This document shows positions 26,601 through 34,432 of a stretch of 64,000 nucleotides of DNA, one piece after another. Position 1 is the stretch's first letter. Every line of letters begins with the position of its first letter. The position numbers and the translations under genes are program-made. Origin of the DNA: Halogeometricum sp. S1BR25-6 (GTDB lineage Archaea > Halobacteriota > Halobacteria > Halobacteriales > Haloferacaceae); NCBI RefSeq assembly GCF_031624495.1, contig NZ_JAMQOP010000007.1, positions 60,089-124,088 on the forward strand, read 5' to 3'. The notes under the pieces are model-generated. The model worked only from the letters and a program-made list of their open reading frames with translations. It was not told the DNA's origin and searched no databases.

Positions 26601-27455
26601 AAAGAGAAAGACGCGGATACCACTCCCTCGCTGTTTGGAGATTCCGAGGCAACTGAGTCCGGAGAACCAGTCAGTGAAGAAGAGGAGACGGCTGTTGATG
26701 AGAATAGGTCGTCACCAGTACAAGCAGGTGGAGTAACCGTCCCAGATGACGAACTCCGGCGGTACGGGCTCACGCACGACGACGTCCGATTCCTAACCCG
26801 CATCCTCGACGTGATGAATGGTGACGCGCCAAATCACAGACTCTTGGATTCAATGAGTTCGTTCAAGAAGGACTTTGAGGATCTGGATGTGCAACGGCTC
26901 GTCGAACAAGACCTGCTGGAGGAAGGACGAGCCTGCGGTCGGAAATACTACACCGTCCTCCCAGCAGGGCGTGAGCTGCTCGGCCAGAAGCTCAAGGTTG
27001 GCCCAGGTCAGGGCGATATCGGCGAGAAAATGCCGCACAAAGTTGGGGTGAAGCTGCTCGAACTGTGGTTAGACTCCCGCGACGACGTCACACAGGTCGA
27101 ATCCTACTACGAGTACGATGAAGAGACGGTGTTCGACGTCGCCGGCCTCGATGCTGACGGGGAACTCGTGTGGGTCGGTGAGGCCGAACTTGCGAGTAAT
27201 AACAAACACGCGCCGGTCGACGACTACGACAAGCAGAGTGCGGTGGATGCGAACGCTATCTGGGCGTTCAACAGACGCGAGACAGCCGTCGAGGTGTTGG
27301 ACCGTCTCGCAGAAGCCGACCGAATAGAACACAGTGTGAATGGGCGTGCAGCCCGTCGGTTCTCGGATATCCGAGAGGCCGTTGAATCGTTCGACGCAGC
27401 CGGACTGACGACGATTCGGAGCTTCAACAAACTTGATCAGGAGTTCAATTCATGA
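23652..27455 (+). CDS. Large VirD4-like/HerA-type coupling ATPase with C-terminal DNA-binding or nuclease-like region
   Basis: This is a 1267-residue protein. The ATG at 23652 overlaps the VirB4 stop by 8 nt (ATGCGTGA), the same junction type as the previous pair. Residues about 490-900 carry the motor: Walker A STGAGKS at 505-511, VVIVDRKGDGM after it, and Walker B LIIEEA with E778-E779. An acidic linker (about 930-1030) follows. The last 200 residues have a winged-helix-like part, then FDVAGLDADGELVWVGEAEL and QSAVDANAIWAFN, which resembles a PD-(D/E)xK fold. It should bring DNA to the channel. No relaxase is in the window, so how the DNA is nicked is open. Confidence 0.82.
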   Translation: MREYLRVTPTSEQLDSAGISRVLASLHKLTNTGSESLTEKLNPFHSETPPRFEFLALSDGTDEPVEFYYGVDEHLDTFEKRLRSIYPATFDIERVDVNVAARLIQPVELTREEFIDHYEAGQLQYEFGPEEQHDLDDEDQAETTETSPLSTGDTTAQRATNHLIETGNAAFELAPPSAVPEEEPLTTLEKPTATTEGTILARPTTDAVSPVGVRWSGSATRKKDWMTSLTPFASGDDDDAVTAVDQPGAALASLVDYLMEAGSPVAFQVVFQRRAPWQADAEVRREDLLDGRDTFIQELIGSFFAVEEQQNGRAETHLPESVAKRIEYIDAKNHNRSFTANIRAVGVPVDTASRDELAAQMDSLRPVFDPIDGPYYEVTGKRLRAEGFRETTKEKNARTALQQLLDREIAVGRGKTRSDFVLSGAELANFVLVPSSEQLTVEGTRGTRAEQQSRNPLACPNPDLIQQFQEGMAIGYALDENGSPQPDPIRIPPKLLTMHYGRFASTGAGKSKAVINDALSLRETTGGPVVIVDRKGDGMCANYLRCHYEHFSGLDDVYQFRVPETLPAFSFFDIRPALEAGRNREDAIQDKVDHFHDIMGMVMGREMYGQAFVANEILSYLIKALFDEEYGSNVFGLDDLFAAALQMQRERTIPPVSADNTNVEESLTRHFSKDDHQFQVSMDAVGNRLDKLREDSHLRRIFSHVPEQDDTGEYVDNRFDFREFLDEDITILFDLGDLRPEAQRAITLLLLSNLWDAVQVRRRDGQTDYEKLTNLIIEEAAPIAATKLVSEQLLPQGRSFGLSMGLVMQFPGQVRNRSERAYDEVLNNIKTKLIGNISIERDLAESLAHEDLSPTDLRNRINTLPSGEWIAQLPSPSFGETGPAPFSVKPLPIAAGHPESDEPLSVEQEDHFETVALPRLSERTQTQYGLAETTNESETADDSWGSRANDEGPTFVDSTSPVESTQSSFLGQATSGSASDEAKKEKDADTTPSLFGDSEATESGEPVSEEEETAVDENRSSPVQAGGVTVPDDELRRYGLTHDDVRFLTRILDVMNGDAPNHRLLDSMSSFKKDFEDLDVQRLVEQDLLEEGRACGRKYYTVLPAGRELLGQKLKVGPGQGDIGEKMPHKVGVKLLELWLDSRDDVTQVESYYEYDEETVFDVAGLDADGELVWVGEAELASNNKHAPVDDYDKQSAVDANAIWAFNRRETAVEVLDRLAEADRIEHSVNGRAARRFSDIREAVESFDAAGLTTIRSFNKLDQEFNS

Positions 27456-28336
27456 CGTGGCGCCATGCAACCCGCGAGGAGATCTACAGGTATTACACGG
27501 AGGAGTTCCCTTCGTACGTCGACGAGCTACCGTCGTTCATCACAGCAAAGGGGCCGAAGCAGTACGCACTCGCGTTTCGAGACCCTCACCCGGTACGGAA
27601 AGACGGAGTCCCAGACAAGGACTTCATCCGACGAGATACGTGGCAAACGAACGCCTCAGGTGAACGGACCTCGTCGGCATTCCACGAGTTCAACGACGTC
27701 CTCGAGTTCATCCGCCATCCAGCCCGAAATGATCCACTCGGACGGAGCAACTTCGCACTCGCCGACCCCGATCTGTTCGACAAACCAGACCCGCGTCCTG
27801 ATGCAGTCTACTACGCTCTCGATCACTGGGAACGGCCGTGGGTGCTCCTCGTCGATATCGATGCGAAAACGATCGCTCGAGAGCGAGCAACACGAGCAGT
27901 ACCTGACAGAGATGGTACGGAAGACAGCGAGGTGCTGCTCGATACCGCGGGCATTTTCGAAGCGGACCCGGTAGGCTACCCGTATTCCTTCGAGGATGTT
28001 GAACGGGCTATCGAGTACGGCTTCGAGCTACGAGATATCTTCGAGGACGACTTCAACGCCGAGGAGACGGTAGTGGTGTACAGCGGCCAAGGCGTTCACG
28101 TTTATGTCCTCGATACGGGCCCTGCCCATCGGTACGACGCGAAGAGCCGAGAAGTGCTGAACGACCTTCTGCAAGACACCTACGAGATTCCCATCGACCC
28201 AGTAGTTACCGCCGACCGACGTCGAGTCGCCCGACTCCCCTACTCGTTGCACGCTGACGTCTGCAGTATCGTCACGCCGATAGAGAGTCCAAACTTCGAC
28301 GTTCGGTCTGCAACACCGGAGGTCATCCAGTCATGA
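27452..28336 (+). CDS. PriS-like archaeo-eukaryotic primase catalytic subunit
   Basis: This is a 294-residue protein overlapping the coupling ATPase by 4 nt. The AEP superfamily motifs are visible: VLLVDIDAK with catalytic D135 and D137, SGQGVHVYV with S211 and H216, and the third motif PVVTADRRRVARLPYSLHADV (only part shown conserved) with an Asp and the R-L-P-x-S-L-H signature. Such enzymes make short primers on single-stranded DNA. Being encoded in the conjugation operon, it would prime complementary-strand synthesis after transfer. It is shorter than chromosomal PriS (about 380 residues). Confidence 0.85.
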   Translation: MTWRHATREEIYRYYTEEFPSYVDELPSFITAKGPKQYALAFRDPHPVRKDGVPDKDFIRRDTWQTNASGERTSSAFHEFNDVLEFIRHPARNDPLGRSNFALADPDLFDKPDPRPDAVYYALDHWERPWVLLVDIDAKTIARERATRAVPDRDGTEDSEVLLDTAGIFEADPVGYPYSFEDVERAIEYGFELRDIFEDDFNAEETVVVYSGQGVHVYVLDTGPAHRYDAKSREVLNDLLQDTYEIPIDPVVTADRRRVARLPYSLHADVCSIVTPIESPNFDVRSATPEVIQS

Positions 28337-29844
28337 GTCAGTCAACCCCTGTCGAGGACGAGCGTACCGCCTACCGCGTTGCGACGCTCCCGCTTGAATA
28401 CGGCACGACACGCATTAACCAACTGTTCACGCGAGGCTACAATCGCTACATCGTCGACGGCGAAGATCAACCGGAAGATCTGTTGAACGATCTCGAGCGG
28501 TTCGGGACGGCGGCGTTCAAAGAAGACGTCAGGGCCAACGCCGCAGAGAAGCCCTTCGTCGACGAACCCGGAATGCTCGCCGTCCTTGCGACGTTGAACG
28601 CAATCTGCGTGAAATTACACCCAAAGTTCGAACACGTTCCACCGCGAAAGGTACAGGTCCTCTACGATATTCGCGAACTCTACGTCAACAATCTCGCCTC
28701 TCTCCTTCGAGAATTCGGTGATGGGAGTCTCCAACAGGATATCGCGGAGGTGCTGTACGCGAAAGACCCCGGGGAGGACGGACCACACCCCGGTCGCGTT
28801 TGTACTGGAATCAAAGAGATGCCCGAATTCAGTGACGGGTTGTATCTCGAAATTCCGATGGCTGCAGCGTCGAGGGATTGCCTCGTTCACGCCGACACCG
28901 AGACAGGCGAATCCGGAGAACTGCTCACTCGTGTCAAGAACAACTGTCTCTATGTGCCGGCTGGTGATTTCGATACGAAGTATCGCGAGTATGCCAGACG
29001 TGCGTTCAAGAAGCTCCTGCGAGTCCAAGAGGAGAACCTCTCAGAAGACCAGCTGACGTGGCTGACGACGAATGAGTCGGCCATCACAGAGCGCATCGAC
29101 CGCTTCATCGAGACGGGACACCACGAACGGATCTGGCGAGACTGGAACCCCGGAGAACGGACCATCCGTGTGCTCCGGGACGCGATTCGAGACGCTCCAG
29201 ACGAGGTCGTCTCACTGGGAGAGTTCCACTCGGCGAAGGAGTTGTTTGAAGCGGTGGAGGCGTACGACTCGGAAGCGAGCTGGAAGCGAGACGTCTGTAA
29301 TCGGATTTCGAGTCCACGGAGCCTCGGGAACCTTCTCGCATCCCAGCGTGACCACCGAAGTTTGACTATCCGGCAGCACGGAAATACGAACCATTATCGG
29401 GTTCAGGAGTCTTCGCGTGGCGCCCAGCCCCTCGATGTCGAGTCAATCGAGGATCTGTTCGAACTCCCCTGTATGGCGAATATGGCCGAACGTCTCCACG
29501 AGAAGAAGCCAGTCCGAAAGGATCTGTACAACTTTGCCCGGATGGTGATGTGGCTGCCACAGTATCAGAACAGCGACCTCGAGACGATTGTCGCAGACCT
29601 CAAGGACGTCTTCTCACGGTGGCCTTGGTACGATGAACAGGTTACCGATTACCAGATTCGCTACGAGTTCTCGAACACGATTGGGGGCAACACCCCGCTT
29701 CCGATGAACTGCGACAACGACGATATGCAGCGGTACTGTATCGGGCAGGAGCGGTGTCCATACTCGATTTGGGGGAGTCTCCCCTTCCCGGATGAGATGT
29801 ACGACCAGTTGGATGGGGCCGAAACTACTGGCGGGGAGTTCTAA
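28333..29844 (+). CDS. PriL-like four-cysteine primase large subunit
   Basis: This is a 503-residue soluble protein overlapping the PriS-like gene by 4 nt. The C-terminal domain has four cysteines at 380, 460, 469 and 475 (LPCM ... NCDNDDMQRYC ... ERCPY). That is the spacing pattern of the 4Fe-4S domain of the archaeal and eukaryotic primase large subunit: one early Cys, then three close together. The N-terminal 350 residues are helical and only loosely PriL-like. With the preceding gene it forms a dedicated primase for the mobile element. It is the last gene of the operon; a 100-nt spacer follows. Confidence 0.72.
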   Translation: MSQSTPVEDERTAYRVATLPLEYGTTRINQLFTRGYNRYIVDGEDQPEDLLNDLERFGTAAFKEDVRANAAEKPFVDEPGMLAVLATLNAICVKLHPKFEHVPPRKVQVLYDIRELYVNNLASLLREFGDGSLQQDIAEVLYAKDPGEDGPHPGRVCTGIKEMPEFSDGLYLEIPMAAASRDCLVHADTETGESGELLTRVKNNCLYVPAGDFDTKYREYARRAFKKLLRVQEENLSEDQLTWLTTNESAITERIDRFIETGHHERIWRDWNPGERTIRVLRDAIRDAPDEVVSLGEFHSAKELFEAVEAYDSEASWKRDVCNRISSPRSLGNLLASQRDHRSLTIRQHGNTNHYRVQESSRGAQPLDVESIEDLFELPCMANMAERLHEKKPVRKDLYNFARMVMWLPQYQNSDLETIVADLKDVFSRWPWYDEQVTDYQIRYEFSNTIGGNTPLPMNCDNDDMQRYCIGQERCPYSIWGSLPFPDEMYDQLDGAETTGGEF

Positions 29845-29944
29845 TTCGATTGATTTCAGCGAACTCAATTCATCATATCTTGAGGGATGAAGTCCTCGTG
29901 TGCGATACGGTGGTGTAATTCACGAGGTTGAGTCGTGAGGAGTG

Positions 29945-30535
29945 TCAAGTGATGATAATCCCCCCGTCAATTTCCATGTAGGGGTGCCCATAGCCGCAGT
30001 AGGTCAAACAGCTCAGTGTGTAGTCGCCCCGTCGCGTCGCACCTAACTGTCGAACGACGGGCCTGGTGGCGTTCTGGGGGAGCGCGACCGGGTGCATCAT
30101 CATTCCACCACCCATGTGAACCTGTCCTGACGGCATGATCGCGAGGCTGTGGTCGGGATACTGCTCGTTCGCTGCCTCCAGCAGTTCGTGGAAGTCGCCG
30201 CTAGATGGAGGCGGGATGCGCTCCTCATTTCGTTCTTCGAGTGTCTCGTGGCCGGGGAGTGCCTCGCGGATGGACAATGGAAGGGATTGCATGGCTTAAC
30301 CCGAGAGCGTGTTGAACGAAACGACGCGAAGAACATCGTTCCGTTGCAGGCTGACACGCTCCTGTTCCTCGCCGGATTCGTCGACGATGACGAAGCCCCA
30401 GTGGTAGGCCCCGACGTAGATCGTCCTGTCGACACCGTCGCCACTGCCAGGGAGATTCTCGACACAGCCAGAGAGACCTGCGATGCCAGCTCCAAGCGCG
30501 GTCAGGAACTCCCGCCGCTGTACTGTCGGAGACAT
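29945..30535 (-). pseudogene. CuA/cupredoxin-like Tat lipoprotein with in-frame TAA
   Basis: The start at 30535 gives MSPTVQRREFLTALGAG and a lipobox LSGC. The protein continues with TIYVGAYHWGFVIVDESG, a cytochrome oxidase subunit II-like first strand. At 30296-30298 the codon is TAA in an otherwise continuous frame (FNTLSG-stop-AMQSLP). After it come HMGGGMMMHP and CLTYCGYGHPYM, the C-x3-C-x3-H-x2-M copper-ligand pattern of a CuA-type cupredoxin. The reading frame is undamaged on both sides, so one base change (for example GAA to TAA) explains it. Without read-through the copper site is lost. Confidence 0.75.
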
Positions 30536-30542
30536 GATCGTG

Positions 30543-30911
30543 CTATTGCGACTCCTTGCGGCTGAGTTTCGTCCGTCGTTCCTCGAACTCCTCATCGGAG
30601 AGATCACCGCGAGCGTACGCCACTCGGAGTTCCTCGAGTGCTCTATCGCCGGTCAGCGATGACCCGACACCGCCAACGAGGCCGCGATAGAGGCGATAGC
30701 CGATACCGACGAGGACGACGAGCCAGACGAGCATCATCCCGATGCCCCACAGTGGGGAGAGGCCGCCAGCCATTCCGCCACCCCACCACCAGCCCATCAT
30801 TCCCATCATCGGCATCGCAAATACCATCATTAGCAGCGGGAACAGGACGATTACCGCCAGGACGATCAGGATGATGCGGAGCAAGCCGTCGGACGTGCGT
30901 TCTGTCGACAT
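30543..30911 (-). CDS. SHOCT-domain small membrane protein
   Basis: This is a 122-residue protein from the ATG at 30911 (MSTERTSDG). It has two membrane helices separated by a Met/Gly/Trp-rich loop (MPMMGMMGWWWGGGMAGG) and a C-terminal SHOCT helix pair (ALEELRVAYARGDLSDEEF). SHOCT is a short helical domain at the end of many membrane proteins. The Met-rich loop could bind copper. Its stop lies 7 nt before the cupredoxin-like pseudogene, so both are one operon. Related proteins are at 32336, 33207 and the end of 31128-31881. Confidence 0.8.
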   Translation of the reverse strand: MSTERTSDGLLRIILIVLAVIVLFPLLMMVFAMPMMGMMGWWWGGGMAGGLSPLWGIGMMLVWLVVLVGIGYRLYRGLVGGVGSSLTGDRALEELRVAYARGDLSDEEFEERRTKLSRKESQ

Positions 30912-31127
30912 ATGAACCACTAGTGAAGTTCGTCGACTGCGTCGATAAGCTTGGTCGGCTGCCAGTACTGCTCCAGTAATAGTCTCTGATTTGAGGGCAG
31001 CCGATACGTTGCTCCGTGTCTTCGCTAGAATGGGTCCCCCTGACAGTAGGCGACGACGTCAGGCGACTATGGTACGTCGGCGATCCACAGTCGTCAGAAC
31101 ATCCCCACGCACAGGCCCTGACAGGCA

Positions 31128-31881
31128 TCAGTTCTCTTGATTCCGTACCAATCGTTCACGGCGTCGTTGGAACTCCGCTTCGTCGATCTCGCCTCGTGCG
31201 TATCGGCGTTGGAGGGTTTCCATCGCGGAATCGTCACTCTCGGGAGGTGCATCATCTCGACCCAGTGCCCAGTAGAGTAGTCCGGCAACCAGCCCCAGTA
31301 TTCCGAGTGCCCCGCTGACGAACGGCAGCCCGCGACCCCAGCCACCGTTTCGGCCGTTCATCATCCCTGAACCAGACCCCATACCGGGACCCATTATTCC
31401 GCCATCGGAGTTTCCGTCGCCTCCGGTGCTGGACCCATATGCTATGGCACCCTGTTCGACGATCGCGTCGCTCTCGGGCACGTCGCCGTCCGGAATCGGA
31501 CTCTCCGCGGCTGGACCGCCGGGGCTGCCGACGACGATGCGACCGACCATCCCGATTGACTTGTGTGGGATACAGTAGTAGTCGTACGTGCCTGGCTCTT
31601 CGAACGTGTACTCGAAGGATCCCGACGAGATGGTCCCGCTATCGAATACGCTGGCGTCAGATGGAATCCGGTTCTCGTAGGCGGTCGCCGAGTGTGCTCC
31701 GGCCGCTATCTCGAAGCGGACGGTCGTGCCGGGGTCGACGTGGAGCCCGATCGGGTCGAAGTAGTTGTTGGCCCATCCTGACAACGGGCGTCTCCTGGGC
31801 AGTGATTGGCCGAGCGAGTCCCGCCGTCGCGACTGTGCTGGCTCCGAGTGCTCCCAGGAACTGGCGTCTACTGTAGTTCAT
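31128..31881 (-). pseudogene. Halocyanin-SHOCT fusion with a one-base frameshift near 31771
   Basis: The start at 31881 gives the Tat signal MNYSRRQFLGALGASTVATA and then PVVRMG. One extra C in ATGGGCCAACAAC near 31771 breaks the frame. Removing it gives MGNNYFDPIGLHVDPG, the usual haloarchaeal cupredoxin start. Type 1 copper ligands are visible: AGAHSAT (His), then YYCIPHKSIGM (Cys, His, Met). After a Gly/Met-rich linker (GPGMGSGSGMMNG) come one membrane helix and a SHOCT domain (LQRRYARGEIDEAEF). So a blue-copper electron carrier is tethered by a membrane-SHOCT tail. The frameshift may be an assembly error. Confidence 0.78.
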
Positions 31882-31902
31882 TATTTGATTGTTTGGTTTC
31901 CG

Positions 31903-32211
31903 TCATCTGCGTACGATGCTGGCGAGTCGTTGCGTGAGTCCGGTCGCTTGCTGGTCTGCACGTTCGATAGCCGCCTCCAGTTCGTCCCGGTCGACGATGC
32001 CGATGAACTCGTCAGTCCGCTCCCCGTTCGCATACACGAGCGTCGTTGGTGTCTTTCGGACGCCGTACTCCTCGGCCGTCTCCAGATCGGTCTAGATGTC
32101 GACCTCGCGAAATTCGACATCCGGATACGCATCTTCGATGCCTTCGTTTTTCTCTCGTTGCGTTGCGCACGCCCCGCACGTCTCCTGCGTGAAGAGGAGT
32201 ACTTCCGTCAT
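31903..32211 (-). pseudogene. Thioredoxin/glutaredoxin-fold protein with in-frame TAG
   Basis: The frame from 32211 reads MTEVLLFTQETCGACATQRE, a thioredoxin fold with a CGAC redox motif. It then runs to VEFREVDI, TAG at 32092-32094, and TDLETAEEYGVRKTPTTLVY, which carries the conserved cis-Pro (TPTT). The total is 102 residues if the TAG is read as an amino acid, the normal length for small archaeal thioredoxins. CAG to TAG is the simplest change. Without read-through only the first 39 residues are made. It sits between the halocyanin and SHOCT genes and may have reduced copper-site cysteines. Confidence 0.75.
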
Positions 32212-32335
32212 AGTAGCTAGTATGGTCTTGTACCTTTATCACATTTCTGTTCACATCCGAAAGCTGTGAGGGTCACAGATTTCGGAATCCAAGGGAAGCG
32301 GACGTGAGTAACGCGGGAGTTGGTGGTCGAGACGA

Positions 32336-32689
32336 TTACTCCGACTGTTCGAGTCTCTCGCGGCGGGCTTCGAACTCTTCGTCAGTGAGATCGCCGCGAG
32401 CGTATGCCGTGCGGAGTTCTTCCATCGCGGGATCTCGAGATGTCTGCGTTTCGCTCATGCGCCGGAAGACGAGGTAGCCACCACCGAGGAGGATAAGGAG
32501 GAAGATGAGCGGGACGAGCATCCCGACGAGCGGCCACCATCCACCAGTCCCGCCATACTGACCCATTATCCCACCGTACCCCATCATCCCGCCGAATCCC
32601 ATCCCCATCGTGAGCAACGGGAGCAAGATGATCGCTCCGAGGATCAGGAGCACGATGGTCGTGGTGTCGAGCTGGTTCGGTGAAGGCAT
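32336..32689 (-). CDS. SHOCT-domain small membrane protein
   Basis: This is a 117-residue protein: one helix (TTIVLLILGAIILLPLLTMG), a Gly/Met/Tyr-rich loop (FGGMMGYGGIMGQYGG), a second helix and a SHOCT tail (MEELRTAYARGDLTDEEF). It is a homologue of the proteins at 30543 and 33207. Its ATG is 5 nt after the DUF302 stop, so they are co-transcribed. A membrane-bound copper-related role is inferred only from the neighbours. Confidence 0.8.
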   Translation of the reverse strand: MPSPNQLDTTTIVLLILGAIILLPLLTMGMGFGGMMGYGGIMGQYGGTGGWWPLVGMLVPLIFLLILLGGGYLVFRRMSETQTSRDPAMEELRTAYARGDLTDEEFEARRERLEQSE

Positions 32690-32694
32690 CGAGA

Positions 32695-33111
32695 TCAGGT
32701 CTCCGACTTCGATCCTAGTTCGTCGGTAACGGCCGAGAGAACACGCTCGAAGCGCTCGTTGACCTCGGTCGCGATTGAATCGAGCGCGTCGTTGTCTGCG
32801 ATGCCGACTAATTGCTGCGGATCGACGGCACTCACCATGACCTCGCCGTCGTCGGTTTCGTAGACGATGACGTTACACGGGAGGAGTGCACCGAGTTCGA
32901 TTTCTTCGGTCAGTCCCTCGTATGCCAGCGGGGGATTGCATGCACCGAGAATGCGGTACTGGCGGAACTCTTCGCCGAGTTTTTCCTTGAGCGTCGCTTG
33001 GATGTCGATGTCACAGAGGACGCCGAATCCTTCGTCTTTGAGCGCAGCAATCGTCGTGTCGACGACGTCGTCGAACTCACCGGTGACTGAAGTCTGTATT
33101 GTGTATTCCAT
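32695..33111 (-). CDS. DUF302 domain protein
   Basis: This is a 138-residue cytoplasmic protein with the DUF302 fold. The conserved core is visible as IDIQATLKEKLG, YRILGACNPPLAYEGL and GALLPCNVIVYE, including the Cys-x-Pro pair of this family. DUF302 proteins often occur with metal resistance or thiol-redox genes but have no proven activity. It lies in a minus-strand run with SHOCT proteins, a thioredoxin remnant and cupredoxins, which supports a link to copper or redox homeostasis. Confidence 0.88.
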   Translation of the reverse strand: MEYTIQTSVTGEFDDVVDTTIAALKDEGFGVLCDIDIQATLKEKLGEEFRQYRILGACNPPLAYEGLTEEIELGALLPCNVIVYETDDGEVMVSAVDPQQLVGIADNDALDSIATEVNERFERVLSAVTDELGSKSET

Positions 33112-33206
33112 GGAATATCATACCCCGTCCACGGGGTTAACGGTCGGGTGCCGCAACGGCGAGCGTTGGGGGTGTGGTGCACCGGTTGGAACAGCAGCGG
33201 TTCCGG

Positions 33207-33562
33207 TCATCCGGTACGTTCGAGCTGTTTTCGCCGCCGATCGAATGCGTCGTCCGAGAGCTCACCGCGGGCGTAGCGCTCGCGGAGAACCGACAGCGAC
33301 TGCTCATTGTTCCCGCCGGACCCTCGATTGAGTAGCGTATAGCCGATGTAGAGGGGGACGGCGATGAGGAGCCCCATCCAGAGGAGCCCCCAGAGCCCCA
33401 TCGTTCCGCCGAAAAGGCCCAGCTACTCCCGCCCATCATACCACCGCCGTAGCTCCCACTACTGTGGACAGCAGCCGTCCCAGTTGCCGCAACCAGCAGC
33501 GGGACAGAGAGTATCGCGAGTCGACGAGCAGTGCGTCCGATGCGAATGGTGAGTTGCGTCAT
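33207..33562 (-). pseudogene. SHOCT-domain membrane protein with frameshift near 33420
   Basis: The start at 33562 gives an N-terminal signal or anchor (LAILSVPLLVAATGTAAVHS) and SYGGGMMGGSSW. The frame is then lost. In the next frame GLFGGTMGLWGLLWMGLLIA, a helix and the SHOCT tail (LRERYARGELSDDAF) follow. Restoring one G in the run at about 33420 gives SSW-GLFGGTM, a continuous 118-residue protein like the other SHOCT proteins nearby. It is either a homopolymer error or a real mutation. Confidence 0.7.
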
Positions 33563-33620
33563 TATCTTGAGTTGGTGAATCGTGGTGTTCGGCTGAAGCG
33601 ATCGAAACGGTCAGGGCCTA

Positions 33621-33947
33621 TCAGCAGTGGCTCTGCCCGTACATCCCGCCGTTGTAGTCGTCGTTAGCCCCATTGTGGTATTCCTCGTCAGCCATGTCCT
33701 GGGCCATCTCGTCGACGGTCACACCCATGTGCGACTCCATCCACTTGACAGCACCGGGGCCCATGTGCTCGGTCATGTGGTCTTCCATCCAGGCCGCCCA
33801 GTCGTCGGCGGTCCCGTCGTACGGGGGCGCGTCGTCTGCGGTCGTTTCGTTGCCGTGTGCGCTGACCACAGGCGCAGCGAAAGCGAGTCCGATGATCGCG
33901 AGCGCTACGAGCAGCCAGCGGCCGATGGTGAAGTTGGTCATTGCCAT
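33621..33947 (-). CDS. Exported His/Met/Asp-rich small protein
   Basis: This is a 108-residue protein with a signal peptide (LLVALAIIGLAFAAPVVSA-HG) and a mature part rich in His, Met and Asp (MEDHMTEHMGPG, MESHMGV, YGQSHC). Such residues suggest binding of copper or silver outside the membrane, as in small periplasmic copper-binding proteins. Start at 33947 or 33941 cannot be separated. It is the first gene of the minus-strand copper run; the permease gene lies divergently 485 nt away. Confidence 0.7.
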   Translation of the reverse strand: MAMTNFTIGRWLLVALAIIGLAFAAPVVSAHGNETTADDAPPYDGTADDWAAWMEDHMTEHMGPGAVKWMESHMGVTVDEMAQDMADEEYHNGANDDYNGGMYGQSHC

Positions 33948-34432
33948 TCTCCTCGATTAGTCGTAGGACCCCTCTGGAGTTATCGCGATGGGTGTGAATC
34001 CGCGCAGGAGAACGTTCGAGAATGTGTATAGGGTGTTCTAATCGTTTTTCAGGAACAGAATCGTTCATAGCCGCCGAATTCGATGAGAATTCGGTTCGCC
34101 CTCCTTCTCCATCATGGACCGGTTGAAGCCAGCGATAGTGAGACGAGCTACTTTGGAATGTTAACGAATCTAGCTCAGCCATGGGTACATGGATGGGCTG
34201 GGACGTTTTCTGACTACTGCTATTGAAGACGGTGCTGATGAAACGAGGATCTCGCCCTCACGAGTCATGCGAAACGCGGATTGAGGGAGTAGCTGTCCGT
34301 GTCCAACTCACCAGCTGATTCAGAGTCTAGTATCTCAGTCGTCAACACGTTACGGACAGAAAATTACGACCCTGTCTCACCCATGGAGTGTTAGCCAAAG
34401 CTCTGTAAAAGATTGAACCCCATGTATCCTAT
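33948..34432. other. Spacer between divergent copper genes
   Basis: This is 485 bp between the exported His/Met-rich protein gene and the permease gene. A minus-strand frame (to 34182) exists but overlaps the small exported gene out of frame and lacks coding composition. No motif is recognised apart from AT-rich stretches suitable for promoters. Confidence 0.4.

Noticed and set aside
29845..29944. Insertion-sequence end after the conjugation operon
   Set aside because: A few short repeats are visible but no transposase remnant or terminal repeat could be supported.
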